Notes: generated by a model from the letters alone, not told the origin. A DNA stretch of 64,000 nucleotides from JBFIHF01 sp964411125 (GCA_964411125.1 CAYPJU010000003.1:109446-173445); one strand, 5' to 3'. Counted from the first letter of the stretch, positions 17,249 to 26,663 are shown. Program-made: numbers and translations.

Positions 17249-20043
17249 TCGAGAGCTTTGCGAATGGCGTCGTCCGAGAGACCGGACCTCCTCGCCACGA
17301 CCGCGAGCCTCTCCGCTTGAGGATCAAAGCCTTGTTGCACCAATTCTTCGATGCCGCGCCGCAGTATCTCCGCGGAGTCGTCCGGACGCAACACCGCCAG
17401 TACGGCCCACGCGTCGACGGCGTCATCGGGACGCTTCGTCCGCATGGCTGCTTCCGCCAGCGCCTCGGACGCCCGCGCGTCCATCGGACTGATGTCGAAC
17501 CACCGCCGCGCCCCTTCCCACGCCTCCCGCCAGAGCTGGTTCTCCCGTGCCCACCGTGCCCGCTCCCGCGCCACCGACGCGTCATGCGCGTTCAACTCGA
17601 AGAGCCGACGCGCGGCGAGGTCACTCAACGTCGCATCGTCCGTCGCACGCGCGACCCGCGACAGCCCCTCCCAGGCCTCGGCACCATCGGCCCAGAGCTG
17701 GGTGGCCGAGTGGAAGTGGACGTGCGCCGACGCAACGTCCTCCAACTGCAGCGCTCCCAGCCCGAGCGTCACCCGAAGGTCGTAACTGTCGCGACCGGCA
17801 TCCAAGACATTCATCCCGTGACGGTACGAGTCCTTCACCCGCCCGAGCGCCATGTAATAGTATGTCGCCAGCATGTTCACTTCCGCGTCGTCCGGGCCGA
17901 GCTTGGTCGCCTGTTTCATCGCCAGATCGGCGTTCTGCACGTCGCCCGAGCGAAACCGAGCGATCGCGAGGTGGGCCCACTCCAACGCGTCGGCTTTCCC
18001 CGCCGAAACTTCGTCTTCCAGCTCTACGACGGTCGGCAGCGTCGCCACGTCGACGGTCAGTTGTCTCCGAAAGTTCAGATACCGTGCGCTCAACCAGCTC
18101 TCGAACTTCGCGTCGAACTCCGCGGCGGAGACTCCGAGCACCCCCTTCAGCACATCCGGCGTGTCTTCGTACTCCCCCCACTTCCGCAACATCGTCGGAA
18201 TCACCGAGAACCCCCAGGTCTGCGCGATGAAGTGAATCACGAGGCTCGACTGATGGTACGAGCGCAACACCTCCTCCTGGCTGCGCGCATGAGTGAAGCC
18301 CTCCGAGAGTTCCAGAACTCCCCGAAGAGAACCCGATTGCAACGCCGACGCGAGCTCCTGGTCGTGGTAGCGGGACCACGCCGGATCCTTCACGTTCGTC
18401 TCGTACTCGGCGAGCCCTTCGGTGAACCATCGCGGCACGCGCGAGTTCGAGAGCTGCAGATGGTAGACGTGCGCCATCTCGTGCCACACGACCTGCCGCC
18501 AGTTGAAGGTCCCCTCCGAGGGACTGCGGCTCACCACGACCTTCCCGAAACAAACTCCCTGCAAGCTGATCGCGGGAAGGCCGACGCTTCGCACCGAGAA
18601 TGTCTGCGGGTTCGGATAGATCTCGACCGCGAGGTAGTCCGACGCGGGCTGAAACCCGTACTTGTCATCGAAGGTTTCCATCGCCGAATGCACCACCGGC
18701 TCGACCATCGCCACGATCGCTTCGTTCTCCGATCGATGAGCCCGGATGCGAAACCGATCGAACTCGGTGAACTCGTAGTCCTTCATCTCCTCTTCGTAGA
18801 GCTCCAGCATGTTGAACGCTCGCACGTTGTACGGGTCCACCTCGTACGCCCGGCGAAACATCTGCAGCGCTTCGTCCTCCGCGCCGACGCGGGAAAGCCC
18901 GATGCCGAGCCCCACGAGCGCGGCGCCGTCGTCGGGGACGATCGTCAGCGCTTCGCGGTCGAGCGCCGTCGCCTCCACGTATCGGTGCGCACGGACCGCG
19001 AAACGCGCCGTCTCGGTCAGAACGCGCGCGTAACGGGGATTCAGGGTCAGCACCTTCTTCTTCGCGGCCTGAAACCCCGCCTTGTCGTCGTCGAGATAAG
19101 CGCACACCGCATGAAACGTGAGCGCCTCGAGGTTCCGAGGCCGATGCTCGAGGATGTCGTCGGCATAGCCGCGCGCCGCGTCGCAATCCGTGTCCGCCAC
19201 CGCGACTTCGGCCCGAGTCAGGAGCAGCCCCACGTGTTCCGGGGCGAGCCGTTCGGCCTTCTCCAGGTAACTCCGCACCTTCACGTAATCATTGGACGAC
19301 TCCAGCTCGGTCTGCGCAAGCCCAACGAGCGCGTCGACGTTCGACTCGTTCAACGTCAGCGCCTCCTGGTACACCTCACGAGCGTCCGCCATGTTGTACT
19401 TCGACAGCAGCAGATCGCCCCACTGAACCAGGGCCTGGCCATCGTAGGGGTTGGTCTGGATCGCCTTCTCCATCGCGTAGTTGGCGTCCTGGTAGCTCCC
19501 CAGGGCCGCCATCGCCTTCGACAGGATCGTCAGCTCTTCGGACGTCTTCAGCAGGCTGTTGTTGAAAAACGCCGAAAACGCGTCGAGGACGAGCTCCCCT
19601 TCGGCTTCGGACCCGCGCTCGAGGAGCAGCTCGCCGAGCCGCAGCCGAACCCGGTGTGCCTGCGGCGCAGCGTTCAGATGCTCTCGCAGCTTCGCGACCG
19701 CCGCGTCCGCTTCCCCCAGCTCGAACATTGCCCGCGCGGCGGCCACGAGCGCGCGTTCGCGGGTCTCGGCCGTCGCGGTCTCGACGGCGTAAGCCCGCAT
19801 TCCGAGACTCTTCGCGTTCGCGATCTCGCCGTCGAGCAGCGCGAGCTCGGCCCGCGCCGCGAGCGCTTCGGCATCGTCGAGCGTTCCCGCGAGCTGTCGT
19901 AGCCGCTGCACGTCGCCCTGACGACGCGCCGCCTCGATCGGCGTCGCTTCGTCGGAACCCGTGGAGCTCTGCGCGGTCGCCGGCAGGGCGAACGCGGATA
20001 GGAGGCAGGCCACAAGCACTGCCAGTACGTTGGTGATCTTCAT
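17245..20043 (-). CDS. secreted TPR protein with a gluzincin peptidase domain
   Basis: This 932-residue protein has an N-terminal signal peptide (cleavage after ATAQ region), many TPR repeats over about residues 30-400, a zinc peptidase MA-type domain in the middle and more TPR repeats after about residue 620. The metal site is HEMAH near residue 520, with a downstream Glu in WFTEGLAEYE about 23 residues later, so the active site looks intact. The stop overlaps the ECF sigma gene (GTGA), so the two are co-translated. A periplasmic protease linked to sigma-factor control is a reasonable inference, not shown. Confidence 0.8.
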   Translation of the reverse strand: MKITNVLAVLVACLLSAFALPATAQSSTGSDEATPIEAARRQGDVQRLRQLAGTLDDAEALAARAELALLDGEIANAKSLGMRAYAVETATAETRERALVAAARAMFELGEADAAVAKLREHLNAAPQAHRVRLRLGELLLERGSEAEGELVLDAFSAFFNNSLLKTSEELTILSKAMAALGSYQDANYAMEKAIQTNPYDGQALVQWGDLLLSKYNMADAREVYQEALTLNESNVDALVGLAQTELESSNDYVKVRSYLEKAERLAPEHVGLLLTRAEVAVADTDCDAARGYADDILEHRPRNLEALTFHAVCAYLDDDKAGFQAAKKKVLTLNPRYARVLTETARFAVRAHRYVEATALDREALTIVPDDGAALVGLGIGLSRVGAEDEALQMFRRAYEVDPYNVRAFNMLELYEEEMKDYEFTEFDRFRIRAHRSENEAIVAMVEPVVHSAMETFDDKYGFQPASDYLAVEIYPNPQTFSVRSVGLPAISLQGVCFGKVVVSRSPSEGTFNWRQVVWHEMAHVYHLQLSNSRVPRWFTEGLAEYETNVKDPAWSRYHDQELASALQSGSLRGVLELSEGFTHARSQEEVLRSYHQSSLVIHFIAQTWGFSVIPTMLRKWGEYEDTPDVLKGVLGVSAAEFDAKFESWLSARYLNFRRQLTVDVATLPTVVELEDEVSAGKADALEWAHLAIARFRSGDVQNADLAMKQATKLGPDDAEVNMLATYYYMALGRVKDSYRHGMNVLDAGRDSYDLRVTLGLGALQLEDVASAHVHFHSATQLWADGAEAWEGLSRVARATDDATLSDLAARRLFELNAHDASVARERARWARENQLWREAWEGARRWFDISPMDARASEALAEAAMRTKRPDDAVDAWAVLAVLRPDDSAEILRRGIEELVQQGFDPQAERLAVVARRSGLSDDAIRKALE

Positions 20044-20157
20044 CGGAGGAGCGCGTAGTGAGCGGAACGTTGGTCAACCTCTACGCAATCGGTCCATCGA
20101 CAACCGACGGAAACCCCGAAACCGCGGAAGCTCCGACTGCGTGGTACTAGACGTAAC

Positions 20158-20709
20158 CTACAATCCGGAAACGATCTTCCAGCCGTCTTCTTCCGCTTCG
20201 AGCTGCAGTCGGTTCACGTCGATGCCGGCGTCCCAGTTCGTCTGCTCCCCGACCTGATACTGGTAGGCGTACTCGTATTCGTAATCGATCGACGCCGTTC
20301 GCTCGCCGACCTCGACCCCTTTCACCTTCACGTCGTACTTGATCTGGTTCGCGTTCTGAGCCATCAGCTCGAACACTTCCGGCAGCGATTCGGCGGCATA
20401 GTCGTCGCGCGTCGTGTCGGTCGTCCCCCCGTTGTCGTAGTAACGCTCGGATACGAGACGACGCAGCGTTCCAACGTCCTTGCGCACGACGGCACGACGA
20501 TACTGCACCAGCACATCCACCACCTGGCGCGCGTCGACCGTGTCGGGGATCTCCGCCTCTTCGTCGATCACGAACCCGACCTCGTCCGCGTAGTGGTCCT
20601 CGGTCCGCAGGTAATCGTTCCCACAGCCGACAACGGCGACGAGCGAAACGATGAGCCCGGCGAAGACCGCGTGGCGGATACGGGACGTTAGGTGGGTCGA
20701 TTTCAACAT
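20158..20709 (-). CDS. NTF2-like lipoprotein of unknown function
   Basis: A 183-residue protein with a lipoprotein signal (LVAVVGC, Cys near residue 29). The mature part has the helix-then-curved-sheet pattern of an NTF2-like/SnoaL fold: QVVDVLVQYRRAVVRKDVGTL followed by YYDNG and alternating strands to KIVSGL at the end. No catalytic residues can be assigned. It stands alone between two peptidase genes on the same strand, with gaps of 114 and 135 bases. Confidence 0.6.
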   Translation of the reverse strand: MLKSTHLTSRIRHAVFAGLIVSLVAVVGCGNDYLRTEDHYADEVGFVIDEEAEIPDTVDARQVVDVLVQYRRAVVRKDVGTLRRLVSERYYDNGGTTDTTRDDYAAESLPEVFELMAQNANQIKYDVKVKGVEVGERTASIDYEYEYAYQYQVGEQTNWDAGIDVNRLQLEAEEDGWKIVSGL

Positions 20710-20844
20710 GTTCGCAACCTGCGACGGTTAGGGTTCGGAAGAGTATGGCGCCCCATGCGGCGATGGGAAGATTTTCTCGGAGCGCGTCATTAGTACACCC
20801 TGCGCGGTCCGCTCTATTCCCGCTTCATAACAACAACGAGGCGG

Positions 20845-23076
20845 TCAGGGAAGCCGTCCCTTCTTCCATCGAAGGCGTGCCGCCCACTCCGATTTGCGGT
20901 CCTCGTAGTACGTCGTGGCGGGCTGCCACGCTATCAGCCTCCTCTCCGCTTCGGCGAGCTCCCCGAGGAAGTAGCGAGCCTGAATCAACATATGTATCGC
21001 CTCGTCGCGGAGCACGCCCTCGTCGAGCGCCAGAGCCCGCTCGATGTAGGGCGCCGCCCACTCCCACTCCCCGGCGTTCCAGAGCCGACGGCTCAAGAGG
21101 TAGGCGGCGAGCGGATCGTCCGGGTTTCGTGCCACCCACTCGGCGGGGAAGAAAGTCAGAACGTCTTCGCCGTGAGGCTCGACGAGGTATTCGCGCACGA
21201 ACCGGCGGCTGTCATCGCCGCCGTTCAAGCCCTCGACCTTGACGCGGAGCATCCGCTCCATCCCGAGAGGAAGCCCGAATTCGTCGAGACACTGCTCGAA
21301 CTTGCGCGCGGCGGCGGCGGCGTCACCGCGCAGCCACTCGATGTCGCCCAGCTCCGCGAGCACGGTGGCCCGGTAGACCGGGTCGAGCTCCGTCTTCAGC
21401 AGCGCCTCGAGCTCGGCGCGAGCCGCCTCGTAGTCCCTCAGGAATCGCAGAAACCGCACATACTCCAGCCGGTAGTCGACGTTGTCCGGCGCGTACCGCA
21501 AGATCTGCTCGAAAGCCGCCATCGCTGCGGCCCGATCACCCGCGCGGGCATGCTCCGAGGCCGAGATCCGCAGGTCCGCGATCGTCCGAGCGCACACCTT
21601 CTGGAAGATGCTCTGACGGTCGTAGAGGTACGCGGCGGTTTCCATCTCCCGTTCGGTGAGCGGCACTTCGTCGAGAAACGCTTCCCACTGCCGGACGAGC
21701 GCTTCCGGGCTCTGGCCGTACACTTCGCGGAACTCGCCGCGACCGTAGGCCCGCCGCAGTTTTTCGATCCCGTGTTGGTCGATCAAGAACTGCACGAACG
21801 AGCCCATCAATGTGTAGGCGCGCCCCGAAGACTGAGTCCAGAAGCCCGACGCTCCCACCAGGCCCGTGATGTCGGGCGCCTTGTTCATCCGGCGCAGGGC
21901 CGCGCTCGCCTGATGCAAGTCGAGCTCGTCCACGTCCCAGTCGGCGGCGGTCGCGATCCCTTCCACCAGCCCCATGTTTACCGCCACCAGCCAGCGTGAC
22001 GAGAGGCGGAGCGGCCCGTTCCCGAACGGCTCGGTGAAGACGTGGGCGAGCTCGTGGGCGAGGAGATGATCACCGTAGTGGCGCCACTGGATGTGCATCT
22101 CACGCAGCCAGATCTTCGCGACGAGCGTGCGCCGCGCCCCCATCAACACCCCCTTCGTCTCGCGGTTCGGGTAGACGAAGCTTCGAACTTTCGTGCCGTG
22201 CAGAGCGACCGGATCGGTCCCGAAGTACGCTTTCATCTCCGCGTAGCGGAACTCGTGGTCGTCGACCATGCGATCCACCAGGTCGGCGTACTCCGGGGTG
22301 GCCGGGTAATAGATGACGAAGTGCTCCGATTCGACGCGACCTCCGAGCCGTTCTGCGATCGTCTCTCGGTCGAGGTCGATCCCGTAGGACCCGCGCGTGA
22401 CGAAGAGACCCACCGCGACCAGCCCCACAACCACCGCGGCGATACCCGTCACCCTGCGGATTCGTCCCGTCGCACGGACCGCCTCGACCGCGAAGACCGC
22501 TGCCACGATCGCGAGAGTGTGTACGCGGCGGTACGCCACGAGCGCATCGGGCAACGCCAGCGCCTCGTCGTAAATCGAGCCGCTGAAGTAGCCCAGGAAG
22601 AGATTGAAGCCGACGATGGGCGGCTCCAGCGCCAGGCGGAGTCCGAAATCGGCCCACGACGCAAGGACCACCAGCACCGTGACGAGATAAGGGAGCCGTC
22701 GACCGGGCACCACCTGCTGGATGATCCAGCCGAGCGTCGTCGCGACCGCCACCGACATCACCGGGATCACGAGCCAGAAACCGAGCCCGGTAAGGTAATC
22801 GCAGTTCGTGACGCGGACGGCATTCAGGGAAAGAACGGCGAACGGAACCAACAGCAGCAGCTCGTTACGCCCCAGCGCCGCGGCCCATCCCCGCGTGGAC
22901 GGGTCTCGATACGGAAAGAGACTGCACGCCGTCCCGTAGAAAACGCCGTAAAACGCCGCCGACTCGTAACCGACGATGTCGAAGAGCGGGACGAAGCAGA
23001 GCACGATCGCCAGGATGGCGCCGAGAGCGGCGAACACCGTCCAGGAGAGCCCGAACCTGCCGACGATCTTCTTCAC
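20845..23076 (-). CDS. polytopic membrane protein with gluzincin peptidase and TPR domains
   Basis: This 743-residue protein has about seven membrane helices in the first 240 residues, then an extracytoplasmic peptidase MA-like domain with HELAHVF near residues 340-346 and an acidic GLVEGIATAADWD about 30 residues later. A TPR region fills residues ~500-735. It resembles the peptidase at 17245 in its protease-plus-TPR plan but is membrane-bound. The ATG overlaps the stop of the DUF192 gene (ATGA), making it the third gene of a HEAT-DUF192-peptidase operon. Substrate unknown. Confidence 0.78.
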   Translation of the reverse strand: MKKIVGRFGLSWTVFAALGAILAIVLCFVPLFDIVGYESAAFYGVFYGTACSLFPYRDPSTRGWAAALGRNELLLLVPFAVLSLNAVRVTNCDYLTGLGFWLVIPVMSVAVATTLGWIIQQVVPGRRLPYLVTVLVVLASWADFGLRLALEPPIVGFNLFLGYFSGSIYDEALALPDALVAYRRVHTLAIVAAVFAVEAVRATGRIRRVTGIAAVVVGLVAVGLFVTRGSYGIDLDRETIAERLGGRVESEHFVIYYPATPEYADLVDRMVDDHEFRYAEMKAYFGTDPVALHGTKVRSFVYPNRETKGVLMGARRTLVAKIWLREMHIQWRHYGDHLLAHELAHVFTEPFGNGPLRLSSRWLVAVNMGLVEGIATAADWDVDELDLHQASAALRRMNKAPDITGLVGASGFWTQSSGRAYTLMGSFVQFLIDQHGIEKLRRAYGRGEFREVYGQSPEALVRQWEAFLDEVPLTEREMETAAYLYDRQSIFQKVCARTIADLRISASEHARAGDRAAAMAAFEQILRYAPDNVDYRLEYVRFLRFLRDYEAARAELEALLKTELDPVYRATVLAELGDIEWLRGDAAAAARKFEQCLDEFGLPLGMERMLRVKVEGLNGGDDSRRFVREYLVEPHGEDVLTFFPAEWVARNPDDPLAAYLLSRRLWNAGEWEWAAPYIERALALDEGVLRDEAIHMLIQARYFLGELAEAERRLIAWQPATTYYEDRKSEWAARLRWKKGRLP

Positions 23077-23741
23077 TGCGGCAGCAGCGGCTCGGGAACG
23101 TTGTCGAGAGACATCTTCACCCCTGGCACGATCCCCTTCTCCGCGGCGACGCCGTCGTTGAGCTCGAGCACGTAACGAGCAGGCTCCCCCGTCTGGCGCG
23201 GCGTCGTCGTCATCGGCTCGGCGTTCGCGACGACCCCCACCACCTTCCCCGCGCCGTCGATGTGCACCATGTCGAGGGGGATGTAGGTGTTCTTCATCCA
23301 GAAGCTACGCACGGCCACGTCGGGAAACACGAAGAGCATCCCGAACCCGTCCGCGAGCTTGCGGCGGTACATCAGCCCCCGCTGACGCTCGTGAAACGGC
23401 ACCGCGAGCTCGACCTTGAAGCTCGCGAGCTCCTCGCCCTCGGGGGTCTCGAAGGTGACGAGCCCCAACGAGGGCGCGTCCCGCCCGTCGATCGCCGGCG
23501 GCACTTTGCATGTCCCCTCTTCGCACCGCAGATACCCGGTGCACTGCCGGTCGTCCTCGCATGCCTGCCCCGGTTCGGGGACTTCGGGCACGGCAGGCGC
23601 CGCGCGCGCCGGATCGACCTCCTCGGGCGCCGCGGCGGTGGTCGCAGGGTTTTCCGCTACGGGGTCCGACTCGGGAGCCTTTCGCTTGCAGCCGAGCGCC
23701 ACCACCAACGCGAGCGACAGTATGACGTGTCGAGATATCAC
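23073..23741 (-). CDS. DUF192 lipoprotein
   Basis: A 222-residue protein from GTG 23741, overlapping the previous stop by four bases. It has a lipobox (LVVALGC), a Pro/Ala linker, a small Cys cluster (CEDDRQCTGYLRCEEGTC, about residues 60-78) and a DUF192 domain with the hallmark RGLMYRRKL and FWMKNTYIPLDMVHID. DUF192 proteins are small beta-barrel periplasmic proteins with no agreed function. The stop overlaps the start of the membrane peptidase. Confidence 0.82.
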   Translation of the reverse strand: MISRHVILSLALVVALGCKRKAPESDPVAENPATTAAAPEEVDPARAAPAVPEVPEPGQACEDDRQCTGYLRCEEGTCKVPPAIDGRDAPSLGLVTFETPEGEELASFKVELAVPFHERQRGLMYRRKLADGFGMLFVFPDVAVRSFWMKNTYIPLDMVHIDGAGKVVGVVANAEPMTTTPRQTGEPARYVLELNDGVAAEKGIVPGVKMSLDNVPEPLLPQ

Positions 23742-25999
23742 AGCTTCTTGGCCGCCTTTCGCATCTCGTCTGCGAGGTCTTCGTTCGGCTCGACCTTCGC
23801 CCGCTTCTCGAGCGCCGACTTCGCCGACGGATCTTTGAGCGCGACGAGCGCCTCGACCGCCGCCTCGCGCACCGCGAGCGACTCGTCGTTGAGGGCGTTC
23901 GCCACGAGCGAGGTCGCCTTGCGGTTCTTCGTTCGGACGAGTGCGTCGATCGAGGCGATGCGCATGCTCTCCTCCTCGGCGCCCAACTGCAGCGCGATGG
24001 AGGTCACGGCGCTGTCGTCGTCGAACGAGCCGAGCTCGCGGACGGCGGTCTCCCGCACTTCGAGCGCCTTGTCCGACACACCGCCTGACAGCTTGGAGAT
24101 CACTTCGCGTACCCCGCGCTTGTCGTCGCGCGAGACCAGCTTCGCCAGCGCAGCGAGCGCTGCTGCGCGTGCCTGAGCGCTCTTCGAACCCGTCAGCGCC
24201 TTGATCTTCTCCCACTGCCCCGCTTCGCCACGACGTGCCAGGGAGATGGCAGCGGCAGCCTGGACGCCCGGATCGGAGTCATCGAGCATCTTCTCGAGCT
24301 CGGTGCCGAGTTTTCCGCCGTCGAGATAGCCGATGCCGAACGCGACATCGCGTCGAACGGCCGCGCTCTTGTCGTCGACCAACGGTTCCAGAATTTTCGC
24401 CGCGGCGTCGTTGCCATAGGTTCCGATGGCGCGAGCGGCCGCGCCACGCACCAGGGGATCGCTGCTCTTCGTCCCCGACTCCAGCACGCCGAACGCTCGC
24501 GAACCCGCGTTCTCCTTCTGTGCACGCTCGCCCGCCGCACGGTACGCCATACGCTGGATCATCGCGTTGCGATCCTTGGTCTTGTCGAGCACCACCTTCA
24601 GCGGCTGCTTGAGCATGATCTGATACCCGGCGTTCTCGAACTCTTCGGCCTGGTCACCCTTCGCCGCTTTGGCGAGCTCGTCGATCGACTCGGCGCTCCC
24701 GACCTCCACCAGCGCTTCGGCCGCCGCCGTTCGAAGGTACGTCTTCTTGTTCGTCAGCAGCTTCTCCAACTCCGCGCGAGCCTTCAGCTCGCCCAGCGCT
24801 GCCACGGCCTTCGACGCCTCGTAGTCCTGCGCGTTCTCGGCGAGGTACAGAAGCCCCGCCGTCTTGCTCTCCTTGCTGGAGTCTTTCGCCAGGTCCCGTG
24901 CGATGTCGAGCTTGATATCGGCCGCGACTTTCGCGTTCGAGAGCGCCGCGATCTGCTCTTTGTCGGCGTCCAGTCGAGCGAGCGAACCGGCAGCGGCGCG
25001 TGCCACCCCGGCGTCCTTGTCCTCGAGAACTCCGGCGAGTTTCGAGACGACCCGCGAGTCCTTGCTGCTGCCGAGCTCCTTTGCCGCGATCAGACGCTCT
25101 GCCTGAGCGCCTCGATCGAGCAGAAAGAACTCGCGCTGAATGCTGTATTTGTCCGACTTCGCCTTATCGAGGAACTCCGCTGCCGCTCGAGCGAGCGCGT
25201 CGGACTTCTCCTTCTCCATGAACGCGACGACGGCATCGAGAACCTTCGTGTCGTCCCGCTCGCTCTCCAACGACTCCAGCGCCGCCTTCTTCACCGCCTC
25301 GTCATCGCTCTTCAGCAACGGAATCACCTCCGAGGCGTAGTCGATCTTCAACGACGGCAGCAGGCGCGCCACGGTCGTGACCGTGTAGACGTCGTCCGAC
25401 TTCAGATAGCCGAAGAGGTCCTTTCGCAGCCCCGCGTCCTTGCTCTTCCATCTGGACGCGATCTCCGAGCTCGGCACCAGGTCCCCGTTCGGCATCACGA
25501 CCTGGTACGACGGCGAGGCGTCTCGCCCGACCGCCTTCCACAGGGGAATCGTCAGCGTATACGCCGGGAAAGCGACGTCTTCTCGCTGAACTCTCCCTTT
25601 CGCGTAGCCGGGAAACTCGACCCCGTCGACCCCGAGCTCCGTCACGGTGTAGACCGTCTCGGCGATGATGATCAGCGCGTACTGAGCGACCTTCGGGTCG
25701 ATCGTCACCTTCACCTTCGCCTTCGAACCCGAGCCGCTGACCGCGATGCCAGAATTGCCATAGGTCGCGCGTTTGTCCTTCCGCAGGGCCTCGAACGCCT
25801 GCCGGATCTCCGAAGAGTTCGCGACGCCCTTGAGGCCGTCCACTCCATGCGGCACGAGGACCCACTCCGCGGCGGTCCCGAGGGCGACCTTTTCGTACGA
25901 GTAGCGAACGCCCCCTTCGGCGAATGCGGAGGCTGGTACCGCGAGGGCACCCGCGAGGATCGCGCTGGCGGCAAGTCGACGCAGTTGGCTTCGAAACAT
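23738..25999 (-). CDS. secreted HEAT-repeat protein
   Basis: A 753-residue exported protein; AGGAG precedes the ATG at 25999 by five bases. It has a signal peptide (VPASAFA), an N-terminal beta-rich domain to about residue 200 with no clear family, then about a dozen HEAT/PBS-lyase-like alpha repeats to the end (repeated pattern of DxxxxVRxxAAxALxxL). Such solenoids bind other proteins. It is the first gene of an operon with the DUF192 lipoprotein and the membrane peptidase, joined by 4-base overlaps, so these three probably work together in the envelope. Confidence 0.78.
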   Translation of the reverse strand: MFRSQLRRLAASAILAGALAVPASAFAEGGVRYSYEKVALGTAAEWVLVPHGVDGLKGVANSSEIRQAFEALRKDKRATYGNSGIAVSGSGSKAKVKVTIDPKVAQYALIIIAETVYTVTELGVDGVEFPGYAKGRVQREDVAFPAYTLTIPLWKAVGRDASPSYQVVMPNGDLVPSSEIASRWKSKDAGLRKDLFGYLKSDDVYTVTTVARLLPSLKIDYASEVIPLLKSDDEAVKKAALESLESERDDTKVLDAVVAFMEKEKSDALARAAAEFLDKAKSDKYSIQREFFLLDRGAQAERLIAAKELGSSKDSRVVSKLAGVLEDKDAGVARAAAGSLARLDADKEQIAALSNAKVAADIKLDIARDLAKDSSKESKTAGLLYLAENAQDYEASKAVAALGELKARAELEKLLTNKKTYLRTAAAEALVEVGSAESIDELAKAAKGDQAEEFENAGYQIMLKQPLKVVLDKTKDRNAMIQRMAYRAAGERAQKENAGSRAFGVLESGTKSSDPLVRGAAARAIGTYGNDAAAKILEPLVDDKSAAVRRDVAFGIGYLDGGKLGTELEKMLDDSDPGVQAAAAISLARRGEAGQWEKIKALTGSKSAQARAAALAALAKLVSRDDKRGVREVISKLSGGVSDKALEVRETAVRELGSFDDDSAVTSIALQLGAEEESMRIASIDALVRTKNRKATSLVANALNDESLAVREAAVEALVALKDPSAKSALEKRAKVEPNEDLADEMRKAAKKL

Positions 26000-26058
26000 C
26001 GGAGCTCCTATATCGCTCGGTTGGTGTGGCACATCGGCATACCACGACCGAGCGAACC

Positions 26059-26090
26059 AAAAAAAGAACCCGCAGGATTCCTGCGGGTTC
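26059..26090 (-). terminator. intrinsic terminator of the tRNA/zinc-ribbon unit
   Basis: On the minus strand a perfect 10-bp hairpin AACCCGCAGG / CCTGCGGGTT with a 3-base loop is followed by seven T residues (26065-26059). It lies 30 bases after the stop at 26119. Confidence 0.9.
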
Positions 26091-26118
26091 GGGGATTCTT
26101 CTCTCGGAGAGGTGAAGA

Positions 26119-26328
26119 TCAGGACAGGCTGAGTGTCCCGGCCTCCGCACCGCTCGTCGCGATCAGCGTGCTGCAAGAGCCGCTCTGGCAGAGCCAGAAC
26201 ATCCCGCTCGGTTCGGTGACACGGATCAGCTTCGTGATCTGCATCTCGGTCTGGCAGACCGGGCACAGCTTCACGTTCGCTTTTCCTTTCTTCGCACTGG
26301 CGATCTTTGCCGGTCTTCTCGTTGCCAT
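26119..26328 (-). CDS. small zinc-ribbon protein
   Basis: This 69-residue basic protein has CPVC near residues 22-25 and a second Cys pair, LCQSGSC, near 46-52, giving a plausible four-Cys zinc site, with a Lys/Ala-rich N-terminus. It begins 38 bases downstream of tRNA-Glu on the same strand, with no terminator in between and a strong one after it, so it is probably read from the tRNA promoter. I do not know its function; an RNA- or ribosome-associated role fits the charge and context but is only a guess. Confidence 0.7.
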   Translation of the reverse strand: MATRRPAKIASAKKGKANVKLCPVCQTEMQITKLIRVTEPSGMFWLCQSGSCSTLIATSGAEAGTLSLS

Positions 26329-26366
26329 CTATCTACCTCTTCCTCAAACGCTCGTCTGTTTTCAAA

Positions 26367-26439
26367 TAGCCCGTACGGGATTCGAACCCGTGTTACCGCC
26401 GTGAGAGGGCGGCGTCCTGAACCTCTAGACGAACGGGCC
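26367..26439 (-). tRNA. tRNA-Glu (CTC)
   Basis: A complete 73-nt cloverleaf. The acceptor is GGCCCGT with ACGGGCT, the T-arm contains GGTTCGAATC, and the anticodon stem CCGCC/GGCGG encloses the loop CTCTCAC, so the anticodon is CUC. No CCA is encoded. It follows tRNA-Gln by three bases in the same transcript. Confidence 0.95.
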
Positions 26440-26442
26440 ACA

Positions 26443-26513
26443 TTCGGGGACTAGGATTCGAACCTAGATTCACGGCACCAGAAACCGTTGTCCTGCCTTT
26501 AGACGATCCCCGA
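26443..26513 (-). tRNA. tRNA-Gln (CTG)
   Basis: A complete 71-nt cloverleaf with acceptor TCGGGGA/TCCCCGA and T-arm CTAGG-TTCGAAT-CCTAG. The anticodon stem ACGGT/GCCGT has a closing T-G pair and the loop TTCTGGT, so the anticodon is CUG. No CCA is encoded. The D-arm resembles that of the neighbouring tRNA-Glu. Confidence 0.93.
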
Positions 26514-26576
26514 GTACGCGTCTCTCAACGCTCACTCACCACGACAAATTCCTTCGGACCTCGCCGTGGGCGGAGG

Positions 26577-26605
26577 GTAATATCCGAGTCCCCCCGCCTT
26601 GTCAA
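26577..26605 (-). promoter_or_regulatory. promoter of the tRNA-Gln/tRNA-Glu unit
   Basis: On the minus strand a consensus TTGACA (26605-26600) is followed after 17 bases by TATTAC (26582-26577). The bases after the -10 box are C-rich, as in stringently controlled stable-RNA promoters. Transcription would begin about 57 bases before tRNA-Gln. Confidence 0.7.
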
Positions 26606-26614
26606 ACCGCTTCA

Positions 26615-26642
26615 CGCGGAACGCCCCGCACGCAGCGGGGCG
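26615..26642 (-). terminator. possible terminator hairpin after the L-domain lipoprotein
   Basis: CGCCCCGC (26622-26629) and GCGGGGCG (26635-26642) form a perfect 8-bp hairpin with a five-base loop, 22 bases beyond the stop at 26664. Only a TTCC follows on the minus strand, so termination may be weak and could let transcripts reach the tRNA promoter region. Confidence 0.4.
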
Positions 26643-26663
26643 TCGCCTTTCACCCGACCCGAT

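Noticed and set aside
17317..19902. An 861-codon open frame antisense to the TPR-peptidase
   Set aside because: Same shadow effect; the minus-strand protein has a signal peptide, TPR repeats and an intact zinc site.
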